Source: Owenia fusiformis
Lineage: Eukaryota > Annelida > Polychaeta > Sabellida > Oweniidae
DNA length: 64,000 bases
Assembly: GCA_903813345.2 (NCBI GenBank)
Contig: CAIIXF020000002.1
Coordinates: 6,067,772 to 6,131,771, forward strand
Direction of reading: 5' to 3'
In this document: positions 31,361 through 44,128 of the stretch, in pieces
How positions within the stretch are numbered: the stretch's first letter is position 1
Layout of the letters: each line of letters begins with the position of its first letter
Notes under the pieces: generated by a model
Told to the model about the DNA's origin: nothing
The model's input: the letters and a program-made list of their open reading frames with translations, nothing else
Databases searched by the model: none
Position numbers and translations under genes: made by a program

Positions 31361-32044
31361 TGGCCTAGTCACATAGCCCGGCCGATGAGGTTACGATGAG
31401 CCAGCGATGCAATTTTCACCGAACTCGGCCGAACACCGGCTGGACACCGGCCGGACATCCGTGGCATTTGTTGCTTAAAACCGCATCGGTGGTAGCTCGG
31501 TGAAATTTTAACTTCGGAGTTAAATTTCACTGGGCTCTCACCGAGCTCCCTCATCATGTCATCCCAGCCCCATCGTAACCACATCGGAAAACACGTTGGC
31601 TGGTGCACGGCCGAGTATCGGCCGGTGTCCCGTGCATCTGAGACAACCAGAGGATGAGGTTTTTTAACGGACAGCGGCCGAGCTCCGACCGAGCTCCGGC
31701 CGATGTGGGACAGAGCATCGGCCGGTCACTGTTCAAAGCCCGTTTACAACCCGGCCAGCGATCGCACGGTGTCCTGTTACCTGCTCGGTTACCGGCCATA
31801 TTCCTTGCGATGTCCGGCCGACCTCCGGCCGGTGGTTGCTGCCACATCGGCAGAAAAAAACTACCATTTTGAGACAGACTCCGTACGGTCACCGGCCGGT
31901 GTTCGGTCGGTCGCCTGAAGATGTCTGGACGGAGTCTGTTCACGTCACCGAGCTCTGCTTCCGATGAGGAGAGCTCGGTGGCACCAAAAAAATCCATCGA
32001 GCTCTACCGATGCCGGACATCGGCCGGGCTATGTGACTAGGCCA
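31361..32044. mobile_element. GC-rich inverted-repeat element (684 bp)
   Basis: Perfect ~27-bp terminal inverted repeats: TGGCCTAGTCACATAGCCCG and on at the left, CGGGCTATGTGACTAGGCCA at the right. TTA lies on both outer sides (31358-31360, 32045-32047). The body is strikingly GC-rich and built of recurring short words such as CGGCCGA, CCGGCCGG, ACCGAGCTC and CATCGGCCG on both strands. The open frames inside (147 codons on the minus strand) follow from the composition and show no domain. Inserted in the sulfotransferase intron 1. Confidence 0.88.
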
Positions 32045-32704
32045 TTATACTGTAAACCTGATTGATTATTTTTAATGGGACAATAAGGTTGTTGCTATAT
32101 AGCTGACTAAATAGATATCACCACTTGTTTGTATTTGTTTTGGTTAGGCCAGACTGCCATAGGCTACAATGTTAAAAACTTGCAACAGTCACTTAATTAC
32201 ATGATTTATCGAAAAATGTCAGTTGAATCTGTTTAAAACTCAAATGGCATACTATGAGATGAGCTTATGAATGCACTTACTGTGATTTATGATCAAAATT
32301 TTGGTTGTTGTAGGGTATAAACCAAGGTTTTTAAGAACTTTAAAATTGTATCAATGGAGATTTGGCCAATATTTTTTTGGAAAAGTTGAAAAAGTCATGA
32401 GAAATAATTTAAATAACATTACTATATAAATCAAAATTATGATTGTGAAAAACCTTTGGCTGACTTCAAATATGCTATTAAAAGAAGGAAAAGTAAGTCA
32501 TGAGAGGTTTAATATGCAAATCTCTTAAAATCTCATGAAAACGAAAATTAGCAAGATTTCAAAGCTGTATAGAAACTCCTAAAATTATAATTAATAAACA
32601 GTTGAAATATCAACGAATCTTGTTTTTATTTAATATCATTTTTTTGATATTTTGAAATAGCCTTTTAATATCATTTTTTGATATTTTGAAATAGCCTATT
32701 TTCT

Positions 32705-32995
32705 GTCAAGTGGAACACCTTTATATGTGGAGCACCTGTACAAGTGAAACACCTCTATAAGTGAAACAACTTTATAAGTGAAACACATCTATAAGTGAAA
32801 CACCTGTAAGTGAAACACCTGTAAAAGTGAAACAACTTTATAAGTGAAGCACCTCTTTAAGTGAAACACCTCTGTAAGAGAAACACTTCAGTTTCTTATG
32901 ACACTTTGACTTTATGTTAATAAGCTTGTGTTTACAAGTAGAAAACCTCTCTAGAGTCCCCCATATGCTCCACTTATACAGGTTGAATTATGCAT
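32705..32995 (+). repeat. ~17-20-bp minisatellite of family E type
   Basis: About ten copies of words like AAGTGAAACACCTCTATA from 32710 to 32890. The same AAGTG-AACACCTCT words form the inner part of other family E elements (49690, 61690, 63780), so the array probably grew from one such element. Confidence 0.75.
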
Positions 32996-33039
32996 ACATG
33001 TATTACACGTATTAATTAATAAAGTACATCCTGACATAC

Positions 33040-33338
33040 CTATGTTTGGGCCTAATTGGCTCATAGAAATAAAACACTTGTTTGTCGCTGTGAAAAATAT
33101 CTCCAAGAAATGACGATCCTGTCCTTTCGTAAGCAAATATAATCAAAGCCTTGTGTTGATGTGTCTTACATACTGTGTCATTGAGTGTCACTCTGAAGTT
33201 TGAAGTGTCTTGAGACGCAATGCCATGTTTTATTTTATAAATTAGATAGGCAGTTCCAACTATACACATAAGCATAAATAATGTTTTGATAAACATTTGT
33301 AAATGACAACATCTGTTGATCTTAGAATATCCATCCAT
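33040..33338 (-). CDS. carbohydrate 6-O-sulfotransferase, exon 1
   Basis: Start codon at 33338. Residues 1-14 are a short basic and Cys-containing cytoplasmic tail, 15-34 a hydrophobic signal-anchor (MFIKTLFMLMCIVGTAYLIY), then a lumenal stem with sequon NDT near residue 53. YERTGSSFLGDIF (about 70-82) is the 5'-phosphosulfate-binding loop of the family, and VFYFYEPI follows as in CHST relatives. The exon ends after two bases of an Arg codon at a GTATGT donor. A second Met at residue 15 could also start translation but would lose the cytoplasmic tail. Confidence 0.94.
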
Positions 33339-33760
33339 TTTTGATTATTTGATTAGTATGCTATTATGATTCTTTTGAAAAAATATAAATCCTAAATGAT
33401 CTGTAGCAACCTGTAAGAATCTGTAACAACTATTGATCAATGTTTGAATATACTGAATGTCAGACCATATTACATTAGGCTCATAACAAGAGAAAAAATA
33501 TACATTTTTGATGCTAAAAAGTTCTAATGAATCCTGAAATGAATGCTATTATGATTCAGCACTATTTTTATGTTATTTTTGAGTGCCTCCAAGACTCGAT
33601 GGCCCGTGATCAATGAAATACTCTTTGATAATTGATTGATTAAATAATTTATTAATTTGATTAACAAAATATTGATGGATGAATGGCACATTGTGATAAA
33701 ATATCAACTTTTTAAATCATTCATAAGAATGATATATATTATCCTGAGACTAACATAAAT
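33339..33760. other. upstream region of the sulfotransferase gene
   Basis: No CpG-rich promoter or TATA placement that I would defend. A non-coding 5' exon could lie here or further right. Confidence 0.3.
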
Positions 33761-33761
33761 G

Positions 33762-33838
33762 ATATGATAACATAAATGATATGATAACATAAATGATATG
33801 ATAACATAAATGATATGATAACATAAATGATATATATG
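33762..33838 (+). repeat. 17-bp minisatellite
   Basis: Four to five copies of ATAACATAAATGATATG in a row, almost without change. Confidence 0.9.
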
Positions 33839-34659
33839 ATGGTTTCAGATATTATCCTATGCCCGGTACAGTTTCAGAGGGACAAGTTCGTAAGATATAT
33901 GTTTCTGCATGCCTGTAGTCAATGGAGGTTCGCGGGGTTCCTGCAAGCCCTGGTCAAAAATTCCTGAGAATTCATTAATTTTATCTATGTCTCTTTTAGA
34001 ATCAATATTTTATATTGCAGTATGTTTTCAAAATTTAAATCTCAAATAAAATAAGATTTGTGAGCCATGTTTTCATGCTACTAGCCCATGTATAAGTACT
34101 GTTTATAATTAGAAGGCTTATATGTTACCTCTATTAATTGACTTCAGCAATTGGTGAAGCCATAGTGATGGGGCCCCATAGTGGTCATTACCTGCTCTAG
34201 ATGATGGCCCAAAATGTTGCCCTTTGAAATGAGGCTGAGATTAATATTGAATAGCTAAGAATGTGATCATAATCATACAAGACTGCATGATATGCTTCTA
34301 AAGATGAGCCATTTTAGAAATCGCCAAATACCTCAAAAGGGCTTACCCGAAAAAAATTGAAAGTTTAAGTAGTCATAAAATTAAACCACATATATTAAAG
34401 AGTTTTTGGGATGATAAAAATCTTTGTTGGGGTTCTATTAACTTTTGTTTACTCACTTCATATAGCTGTTAATTCAAATCATTTTTCCTGCAAACATTTT
34501 AAAGTAAAAGTCTTTGTTATTTAGTTTCAAGTATTTGTATTCTATTTATTAGAGAATCTGATATTTAGTAAATGTATGTTTTTTCAATATTATACTACTT
34601 TATAAAGCAGTTTAAGGGGTGATCCATTTGATTTTATTATGTGTGAGTTTAGTTTTGAA

Positions 34660-35260
34660 ATCGCTTTCAGATGGTATACTTTTTATACCACTATATACAT
34701 ACAGGTGTATATCTAGTTTTGTATTACTTTCGGTAGACACTATATAATACCAACTTACATTACTTGACAACTTAAACCCAAGTTTATCCCAGACCTATCA
34801 CATAACTTGTATTGATACTTAGTTTATTTCCTTTGTTCCATAAAAATATTATCTAGCGTATATAACTAAGTTTGAATTTTGCCCTCAGGTGGTATATAAC
34901 ATTGAAGCCAGTGTATAACCTGATATCTGAAAATAAAATTAAAGGAAATAACAGGAAATCATACTTTTAAAATTGTGGAAGGAAAGATGAAAAATATATA
35001 CAATGTAATGACTATATACCTTTAAATAGTATATTTGCTGTCAGATGGTATATTACATTGACACCAGTTCATTACCTGATATCTGAAAATAAATTTAAAC
35101 AAAATAATAGGATAGGTGACTTTATATACTGGAGTATCATTTTGAATTTTGCTTTCAGATGGTGTATTACATTGACACCAGTTCATTACCTGACAACTAC
35201 AACCCGAATGTTGCGAGTGGTGTAGATGGTCAATCCTTAGACACACCTTACACTGTAGGT
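34660..35260 (+). repeat. diverged repeat, TCAGATGGTATA units
   Basis: At least four copies of TTGAATTTTGCTTTCAGATGG-like sequence (first 20 bases typical) followed by TATATTACATTGACACCAG and TTCATTACCTGATATCTGAA, near 34665, 34875, 35030 and 35140. Unit 110-200 bp, irregular. Confidence 0.7.
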
Positions 35261-35267
35261 AGGACTT

Positions 35268-35490
35268 ATTCATTAGATGTTTAAATGTCACATTAAGAAA
35301 TGTGACATATTATTGTAATTAGATGTTTATAGTTGTTATGTCATGTTAAGAAGTGTGACACATTTTTGTAATTAGATGTTTCAAGTTGTTATGTCATGTG
35401 AAAAAGTGTGACATATTGTTGTAATAAGATGTTTCTACGAAAAGTACTGTAGTTATTATGTGTTAAATTAAGAAGTGTAACATCATTTTG
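35268..35490 (+). repeat. ~60-bp tandem repeat
   Basis: Three to four copies of TTAGATGTTTxxAxTTGTTATGTCATGTTAAGAAGTGTGACA-like units (given with gaps). The minus-strand 124-codon open frame starting at 35763 overlaps this and is not convincing as a gene. Confidence 0.65.
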
Positions 35491-36327
35491 TCTTTTGACC
35501 AGTATTTGCCATTTATAATTGATGTCAGCATCTGTAACAGTAGTTATACTTTGTAACCATTTCCAGGTGATATTTGACATTTTGTCATGTAAATACCTTG
35601 CAGGTTTTTGATTAATCAGGAGGCATAAACGTAATAGGGATGCATTTTCTCCAGTTGTAATAACAAAAAGCATCAAAGTTTTTGTTTTGTTTTGTTTTGA
35701 GGAATCTTGTTGATGTTGTAAAGAGGGCATTGTCAGCTGTTTTTGCATCCAGCTTGGTATCAATTTAGCTATAAGATCAAGAATTTAACATCTGGCACTT
35801 GGTGTATAACTGAAAAAAAACATGAATTTTTGAAATAAATTTTTATTTGTCTTCATTCGGGATTCCTAGACTTTGACTCATGCATTTGTCATTTCTGACG
35901 TCACTGACCACGTCACAACTAAAGAATTAATATTCATGTTGAGATAATGAGAGAATATTATTAGATCTCGTTATTTCATTTGTTCATGGAATTCAGCAAA
36001 CAGTCACAGATGCTGCATGAGTAAACAGTACGTAGTAAAGAATGTTTTTATTATTACACCTGATAGTTATATTACTGTTTATGATGTTTTTTGTCATGTT
36101 TATTAAATATGCAAGGTTGTGTATTCTGCAACAGGTGAAACCTTGTAAATATTCGTGCAATGAAACTATATCTGGTGGTGGGAAATATTCCATTGGTGAA
36201 TATGTTCATGTGGTGAAACTTAATGTGGTAGAAATATTTATGTGGTGAGAGTATTCATTTGATGTAGATATTTATGTGGTGAAGATATTCAGTTGGTCAA
36301 AACTCATATGGTGAATATTATAGGAAT

Positions 36328-36475
36328 ATCCTATGGTTTTGAAAAAATATCATTTATATCCATGAGTGGATATTGATATCTTCATGAGTGAGCGCAGCGA
36401 ATGAGTGAAGATATTTGTATCCATCCATGAGTGGATATAATTGATATTTTTGAATCAAATATCACTTTTCAAACC
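36328..36475. mobile_element. palindromic element with GAGTGAGCGCAGCGAATGAG core
   Basis: TATCCATGAGTGGATAT-type arms flank GATATCTTCATGAGTGAGCG / CGAATGAGTGAAGATATT, and the outer ends read TTTTGAAAAAATATCATT and AATATCACTTTTCAAA. The whole is a nested hairpin of about 150 bp. Confidence 0.65.
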
Positions 36476-36559
36476 AGGGAATATCACTTTTTAAGACATG
36501 ATATTCGATAGTTTAAAAATGATATTCGAAAAAGAAATCACATAAAGTTTACTCATATA

Positions 36560-38545
36560 TATTGAGAGGTGCCGAGATTTGAGATGTGTTTGGGTATACA
36601 GGTTTTACTGTATTTTTTCTCAGCCAGGTAGCGACTCGAATCATACCGTATATGAGGTTGCACCTGTGGTATGTAACTTTAAAACAAGCTCCAGAAAATC
36701 AAAGCTGGAAAATCTGGAATTCACTAGTTTCTGATTTGATTTTATCTTAATCTTGATCTAATGAGTACCTGGTGTCAGCAAGGTTTTTCTCCATTGGTTA
36801 CGTTTTACAAATATATTTATTGAAAAGGTACTTGTCTTTTACTTGCTTTTACTAGACTTTATATCTCATTTTTTTAATTTCAGAAAAGTTGAGATATTTT
36901 TTGAAGAAAATTCCATTGAAAATTAAAGAGTTCAACATTTAAGCATGGTTGCATTTAAGCATGGTAGCATTTAAGCATGGTTATTGCTGCTTTTGCTCAG
37001 ATTTTGTGTTTTTGAGAAATTGTATGACAGCTGGTTAATTCATGTAAAAGGCGCATGTTTGCAATAATTTTGAGTTGTGATCTGATAAAATATTTATTAA
37101 GAAGAGATGTAGCAACTGGTTTTATGTCTGATGAATTGATTTAAAAGCATCGTAAATTAATTAAGAAAGTACATAATTGTTAGCCAACAGAAGTCATCTC
37201 AAATTTCAAGTAAGTTCCTCTTAATTCAGGTATCCATTGTGAAATATTTGAAACTAAAAAGTGGTGATGAAGTGAAAAAAGTGAGAATGGTCCTTTTTCA
37301 ATTTTTTTCTTCATATGCTCAAAACTCCACATAAATCTGTTAATTTTGATTTAGACATGCTAACTTTGAACAAAAATGTGAGCTGAAAAGAAGATGCATA
37401 TAACAATATTTTTTGCCTAAAATGCCTGAAATATGTATCACTGAACATCACTGAAACAGACCAACCCTCTCCTAATTTGGCTTAATAAAAATTGGCCTTA
37501 TTTTTAGAAAATAGGCCTCTTTTGAATAAAATAGATCTTGGTTTCTGAAGGCCTTTGAAAAAAAGGAAAATTCAACATTTTTTCTTGCCAGGAAAAAAAT
37601 TCAGCAAAAAAATTATGTGTATATAGTCCTAAACCTCATTGTCGAATTTCAGGTTCAGCCCTCGATGCTTCTTCATGAGAAACGATCTATTATTATGGAA
37701 AAGAATGAAAAGGTCATTTTGACCTAATATGAATGATTAAACACATGGTGTGCTCATCAGTCATTTTATAAAACATTCTTTCAGTGAGAAAAATACATTT
37801 TGTTCATATTTTCTCTCACTATGAAAACGTAATGTTTCCCAACAAAGCAATTAATACTACATGTAGGGGCCGGGTCAATATTTCAGTATCCGTCAAAAAA
37901 GTAATTTATTTAGCTAGGTCCAACCCCCCCCCCCCCCTCCTCCCCCTTCTCACGAAAGTCAAAATGTTGATTCGAGTGTGTCTGCATGCAGTGTACATGT
38001 AGACTTCCTTACAGTCTCATGAAAATGTTTTAGAAGCAGTCACAAAAGTAGAAAATATAATATATATATAAATATATGGAGAATAGATAAATTACTCTAT
38101 ATAGTAAAATATTGGAAAAAAGTTAGGAAAAGATGAAAGAAATAGGTAGATAACGATGGAAGATGGATAGGATATAGGAAAAATGGGAATACTAGATTGA
38201 AAAAGATTGAAAAATATGATAAATACTTGATATATATATAAGACATGTTAATATACTGATTTTTCTGATATACTAACTTTTAGTGAAAAACATGAATGAA
38301 CAAAAAAGACTCAAAATTTTATATCAAGTTGCTGGTTTGTGATCATTAAAAACCCAAAATACAAATTACGTTATTTTTCCTTCATTTCTCACCATTCTTC
38401 TCTCTAAATCACTCTACTTACTATTATTCTTCTCTGGAGCTATACTGGTGCATAGCAATCCAATATTATTTAAATAATTGGTGCTTATCAAATTGAGCAA
38501 TCGTGAAGTGATAAGATTGATTGAAAATAATGAACCATGAAGTTA
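36560..38545. other. non-coding stretch
   Basis: Holds a family E end (GTATACAGGTTTTACTGTA, near 36594), a triple TTTAAGCATGGTTGCA repeat at 36938-36985, a C-run at 37924-37940 and TA-rich tracts near 38055 and 38230. No exon recognised on either strand. Confidence 0.5.
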
Positions 38546-38730
38546 ATAGTAAAACCTCTCTAATTTGAATCCTTCCAAGCCAGAACAAGCTAAAAGTGTT
38601 TCCATTGGCAGGTTGAAGTTTGCAGTTTTTGCAAAATTTGGACTTAGAAAAAGTGTTCACATTGACAGGTGTTTAATTAGAGAGGTGTTCAGATTAGAGA
38701 GGTGTTTGTATATACGGATTTCACTGTAAT
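38546..38730. mobile_element. family E element with TA-type inverted ends
   Basis: Left end AGTAAAACCTCTCTAATTTG, right end ATATACGGATTTCACTGTAA, which are rough inverted copies. Inside are GTGTTCACATTGACAGGTGT and TTAGAGAGGTGTTCAGATTA. The CAGTAAAACCTCT-type end resembles pogo/Tigger-related termini, which insert at TA; that assignment is inference. Confidence 0.6.
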
Positions 38731-39266
38731 ATATTAGAAGTGAATAAAGATACAGCTGAACAAATAATGGATGAGTATGAGGTTAATAACTGATGGCTAA
38801 TTTAAATAGAAATGTAGTAAGATTAAGATTGATATCATTTTCTTCTTTTTCAAGAAATGAAATTTGATGAGAGAATAGTTTGATGTTATTATGTTAGCAC
38901 CAAGAAATATGGTAACCTTGTTAGCATGACTAACTTTGTGATTGGGAATTTGTTCCACTTTTATTTCACCAACAAAAGTGATGACATATTGTTGTGGTCT
39001 CCAGTATTTTTGTGATGGCATTCATTCATTCAGTCAGCTAACAAAAATTATCTAAAGCAATTGTTCTTTCATTCAAACTTTTTTACAATCAAAATATTTG
39101 AAAATTGACTGAGAAAATATAAAAATATTGATCAGCTTCAACGAGAAAAGGCTGACAGATCCAGTTATAATATTTAATTAAAAGAGAATAGATATAAAGC
39201 AAGATTTCTTTTGTTACATGGAACATTCCCATTCATTTTAGATGGCTTCATAAATGTATCTACATT

Positions 39267-39518
39267 CAGGGGTTTCATTAGCTGCAGGCAACAGGCAATT
39301 TTCACCAGTTGTTTTCACAAAATTGCCTGTTGTTTTTTAGGGACTTTTCAATGTAAAATTTATGATTTCCATTAATTTTCACCAGTTGTTTTCACAAAAT
39401 TGCCTGTTGTTTCTAAGGGACTTTTCAACTTTTCCATGTTAAATGCATGATTTCCATTAATTTTGCCTGTTGTTTTCATTTATTTAGCCTCATGTGAGAA
39501 ATGCTAGTAAAACCCCTG
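39267..39518 (+). mobile_element. family C element
   Basis: CAGGGGTTTCATTAGC at the left and GCTAGTAAAACCCCTG at the right form perfect 16-bp inverted ends. An internal ~95-bp segment (TTTTCACCAGTTGTTTTCAC and onward) is present twice. Same family as 29189-29349. Confidence 0.88.
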
Positions 39519-41125
39519 CTATTTATGAAACCCTGAAATATGAACACCCGCTAATCCAAATACTTCTGGCCAATCTCAGTGTTTGATTAGTATCTTGTTG
39601 TGTGTAGATTAACGAAATATTGTTTGTTCAAAACTTGCTTGACATTTAAGTGAGAAATTTAAAGAATAGTTCTCCATGTGGTAATTGTTAATGGTACATC
39701 CCTACAGTTTGCGCAGTCATTCATTTCTTTCATAATAATATTTTTTCTTCATAGTTCATGAGATGAGAAATGTATGAGGGGCTTCAAATCCTGCGAGTAA
39801 AACACAGATAGGTCATGTTTTGGATCTAAAAATGTGAGAAAAGGAGAGGAAATACCAAGGAATTGTTTTAACAGGCATTTAGCTAATACTCTAAATTATG
39901 TAGAAATGCAAGGAAAGTTGAGATCTGTTGAGAAATAAGCAAAAACACATACAGGGTGAGATTAATGAACATATAAAGTACAGAGTGAGATTTTTTGCAT
40001 GGGTTCTGTATTATCATTACTTGGCAAAGGCCATGCCTAAACAATTCCGCTCGGGGAATTATACATTTTGGATGAGCTACATTTGTCTTAAGAAGACAAG
40101 TACGTTATTATGTCCTGATGTCTTGAGTAACTAGTTATGAGGACTCCCGCAAAAAGTCTCAAACTACCGATTACAAAATACGATTAAAATCAAGTGGATT
40201 TAGTGGAGTTTTGAATAGAATGACTATCTGTAAGCGGAAGTTTATCTAGACCTTGTAGTGATATTGAAGTGAGAATTTTTTATTTTTAAATGTGGAGAGA
40301 AATAGTAATGGAATAGCATGGACAGAAAGTGTAAGAACTAATACATATTAACAAAACTGGAAAAACTGAATTTGGAATAATGGAGTAGTTCATTACAGAA
40401 GTGAGATATATTCGGAATTAGGATTAATGTCTATAATAAAGTGTATTGGTTCTGAAACTAAAATGAAGTCTAATAAGTTTGCTTAAAGAAATTTTGAATA
40501 TAAAAAGGAAATTAAAGAATAAACGAAAGGATATATGTGAATGGAAAAACTTAACTGCAGATAGGAAAAGTTACTCTACTCATAACTTGTTTACTTTATA
40601 ATAAGGGATGTTTTTTTAAAGCTAAAAGTAAGTGAAAAATTACGATTTGATTTTAAAATAACTTAACACAAATAATTACTTGTGATAAAATTTATAATGG
40701 GAAAATGATAAAATCTATCCAAAACTCCAAATCTATAACTCAACCTTGAAAATTATTGTTTCATTTTTCAAATATTATAAAGAACATGTAAATTCATTAA
40801 TGGTTGCATACATTTTGAAATTTTATCGATTGTTAATATTGAAAAATCCACAGTTTGAATTGAACACACTTTACCTCCATTGTCAGTATTTTTCAGTAAC
40901 AAAGGCCATACATATTTGAAAGGCCATACATGTTTGAATTTAAATCAATTTCCATTCATGATTCGTAATTGCACTGTTAGACAATATTTAACAAGACATA
41001 CAATGATGAATATTACATTTTGAAAAAGGCCGACGTGTAATTGTTTTTGTGTAATTGTGTAATTTAAAAGTCAGATGTTGGCACTTAAGTCTGTTCTTGC
41101 AGCTGTAAAAAGTTCAAGTTAAACA
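39519..41125. other. non-coding stretch
   Basis: AT-rich with no supportable exon, RNA gene or element on either strand. Confidence 0.5.
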
Positions 41126-41132
41126 GACAGGC

Positions 41133-41277
41133 AGCTTTACTGAAATTTTGATCATCAGATTTAGATTGGTATGGCAGAAATTTTGATCATCAGATTTAGA
41201 TTGGTATGGCAGAAATTTTGATCATCAGATTAAGATTGGTATGGCAGAACTTTTGATCAGATTTAGATTGGTATGGC
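41133..41277 (+). repeat. 35-bp minisatellite
   Basis: Four copies of ATCAGATTTAGATTGGTATG plus GCAGAAATTTTGATC; the last is shortened. Confidence 0.9.
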
Positions 41278-42127
41278 ATATATACATTGTACCTGCACTC
41301 ACCTGCACAGGCTCACGCGTACAGACCTAGCAGCACAATACGATGAAAACAATAAAATTGGAAACAATAAAGCATGTGGTCTATAGTAGTTCTACAGGAG
41401 GCATTTGTCTGTTGCTTTTGGTAATTTGTGTTGACAGAAACTCTAATGAAAGTCCTTATTTTATCATTGTAGGTATCTGACTAATATCATATACATGTAT
41501 TTCTTTCATTGTCCTTTGTGTATTCATTTGGTCCCAATAGAAAATACTCTCTTAACGCTGAAGGTAAACAAAGTCAGAATACTTCAAATATTTATTCAAA
41601 CTACAAAAATTTTCGATATTTGAATCTTTATATTGTCTCTTTGTTGCAGTTTTGAAATTTGATGCACATTCTCTGAAAAAACATTTGATAGACCAAAAAC
41701 AAAAATTAGAATTTTTAAGATTTGTTACAGATGAATTAGGCAGTAGAGAGTAAAAATAAATAAATTATGCTTTTCAATAATATTTTGAGCAAAATATTTT
41801 CAGATGCTATCAGTTATCTGTGATCTTAACTAAATTCAGGAAAATAACTAAATTCAGGAAGAAAAATTGGGAAGGGACTTTCGGTAAAATAACAAAATTC
41901 TGGAAAATTCCTGAATGCGTGGGAAAAAAGTTGGGAACCTAACACCTGATAAATTCATTAACCATGAAAGACTACACGAAAGATCGAACCTAATCTTACA
42001 AATAGATCCTAGATATACTTCTAATTAAATCTTTTTCTCAAAGCAATCAATGTACCAGTAGATTCATATAATTTTGGCTTTAAGTATGCTTATAACCAGC
42101 AAACCTTTTCTATTCAATGATTCTGAT

Positions 42128-42198
42128 AGATTTAAGCACACGTTTATTAAATTTAAGCACATGTTTGTTAAATTTAAGCACATGGTTGTTAAATCATT
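42128..42198 (+). repeat. ~23-bp tandem repeat
   Basis: Three copies of TTTAAGCACATGTTTGTTAA. Short and simple. Confidence 0.8.
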
Positions 42199-42535
42199 TT
42201 AACTGCAAGGGGGAATAAAAATATTATTGTAGATTTGCGAAGTCCAGTTAATTGATCTTGTTTGATGTGGAGAAATATAACTCCATCCTATTAAATATCA
42301 CCAGTCTCGGTGTGCAACCCTGAATCCAAAATACTAGAAATAATTTCTACTCTCTGATGAGAACAGATAAATAAGATCATAGTGACCCAAAATAGATCTG
42401 TCATAACCTTTTATTGGTTAACTTTGAAGATGGAATAAATTCCATATATTTCATTTTGAATAATATATTTGCTATTCTGATTAGGTCGCTGAATTTTGAT
42501 CAACCTAATCCTATTATGTAAGACTTTATCAATTT

Positions 42536-42645
42536 CAGGCCCGTAGCCAGCTTTTGTCAAGGGGGTTCACTTTTATAAAAATTAAAGGGGGCTCACATTT
42601 AATTTTGAAAGTCTTTCGCCCCCTCCTCCCCTAGCTACGTGCCTG
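42536..42645 (+). mobile_element. family A element
   Basis: CAGGCCCGTAGCCAGC to CTAGCTACGTGCCTG, 110 bp, with the typical AAGGGGGTTCACTTTT start. No clear target duplication remains. Confidence 0.8.
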
Positions 42646-43925
42646 AATAGATTGTATTTTTCTAGAGTGTCATTATTCAATATGTGAAAAGAGATTCTTT
42701 AAAAGGGTAGCTGATGAAAAATATTAATTATTGTTCTCAAATGCAATTATTAGGAAGGAAATGTTAGAAAAACAAAAATGAAACAATGCCCTTCTAATAT
42801 ATCAATATTATGAATAATTTGGGTCAGGATTTGCTCCATTTATAGAAAAAGCCAAGAAAAACACCCCTCAAACCATCCCGATTGTAAATTATGTGAAGTC
42901 AAAATACCCATTTTATTTTGATCAAAATCAACCCATATGATACTGTGCAAATTCTCAATTCAGGAATCAGTGTCTTAAAAATTGAATTTACAGAAATGTT
43001 ACGTGAAGAGCAAGCCATGAGTAGTTCATGAACTTAATGCAAAAATCAATTGATATCCATAAAACAATAACATCCCCAAAACCCACATGACCTTATTTTG
43101 ATCAAAAGAGCAAACCACAAAGGATTCCCAAATAATAAAAACAAAGTAATGATGAAAAATGCCAAAATTTTGCCAAAAGATCTTGCATATTAAAAAATGT
43201 ACCTGTAATTAAATCTTTTTTTGCCATCTTTTCAAAGACAAAGGGTAGAATTCATCAAGCATGTTGTCAACAATCCAAATTATACAAAAAACAGAAATTG
43301 AGTCAGTTTATTATGAAAAACATGTGAAAAGGCATGGCCAAAGTGGAAATAGACATGAAGGTGTTATGAAGTTGAAAACTATGCTTTGACCGAGGAATCG
43401 AGTGAACATCTAGAATTGAATGTAAGTTAAACGTTTTTTTGATTGAGTATACTCATTCCCAATCACAGAAATATTTGTGAAATGTAAGATCCTTCTATAC
43501 ACATTATACAAGCTTAAGATCTGGAAATAGTTTCTTTGAATGAATGTTGAATTAAACCATAAGTGTTCCTACTATTCCACTTTACTTTGTAGTCTGTTGA
43601 CTAAGAGAATCGGAAAAGGTGATTAATACGAACTTGTCAAATCAAATGATGATGAATTATCACTTATGATTGGAGTGGGAAATGTTAGTTAACTGTATGT
43701 ATTAAGAGCACATGAAATACTCAATTCTGATTGGTTAATGAGAGGTCAATAGTTTTTACTGTTGATTGCAAAATATACTGCACTTGGAACATGCTATATT
43801 GTCGTCTTTTGCTGAGAGGTGTGCTGGTAGAAAAAGCTGGTGCTTGCCAAGATCCATTTAGGTTTTATGTATTTTGGGTAATTTACAATGTGGGTACTTT
43901 GATCTTCAAGTGCGATGTTTATCAC

Positions 43926-44123
43926 CAGGCCCCGTAGCAAAGGATTTGCCAAGGGGTGGTTTCAGTTTTCAAAAATTTCCAGGGGGGGTTCACATTTGAC
44001 AATTATGGCCCAAATATGGCTAAAATCACTTGGGAAGTGCTCAAAATGGTGAAAAACCAATGGCCAGGGGGGGGGTTTGTCTGAACCCTGCAAAATCCCC
44101 CCCCCCCCCTGGCTACGGGTCTG
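43926..44123 (+). mobile_element. family A element with target duplication
   Basis: CAGGCCCCGTAGC to GGCTACGGGTCTG, flanked by ATCAC (43921-43925, 44124-44128). Contains long C- and G-runs. Confidence 0.88.
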
Positions 44124-44128
44124 ATCAC

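Noticed and set aside
31554-31997. 147-codon minus-strand frame and two plus-strand frames
   Set aside because: Lie inside the GC-rich foldback element, where stop codons are rare because of composition; no domain.
35389-35763. 124-codon minus-strand frame
   Set aside because: Overlaps a ~60-bp tandem repeat at its end; no family resemblance, splice support or neighbours. Weak but not impossible.
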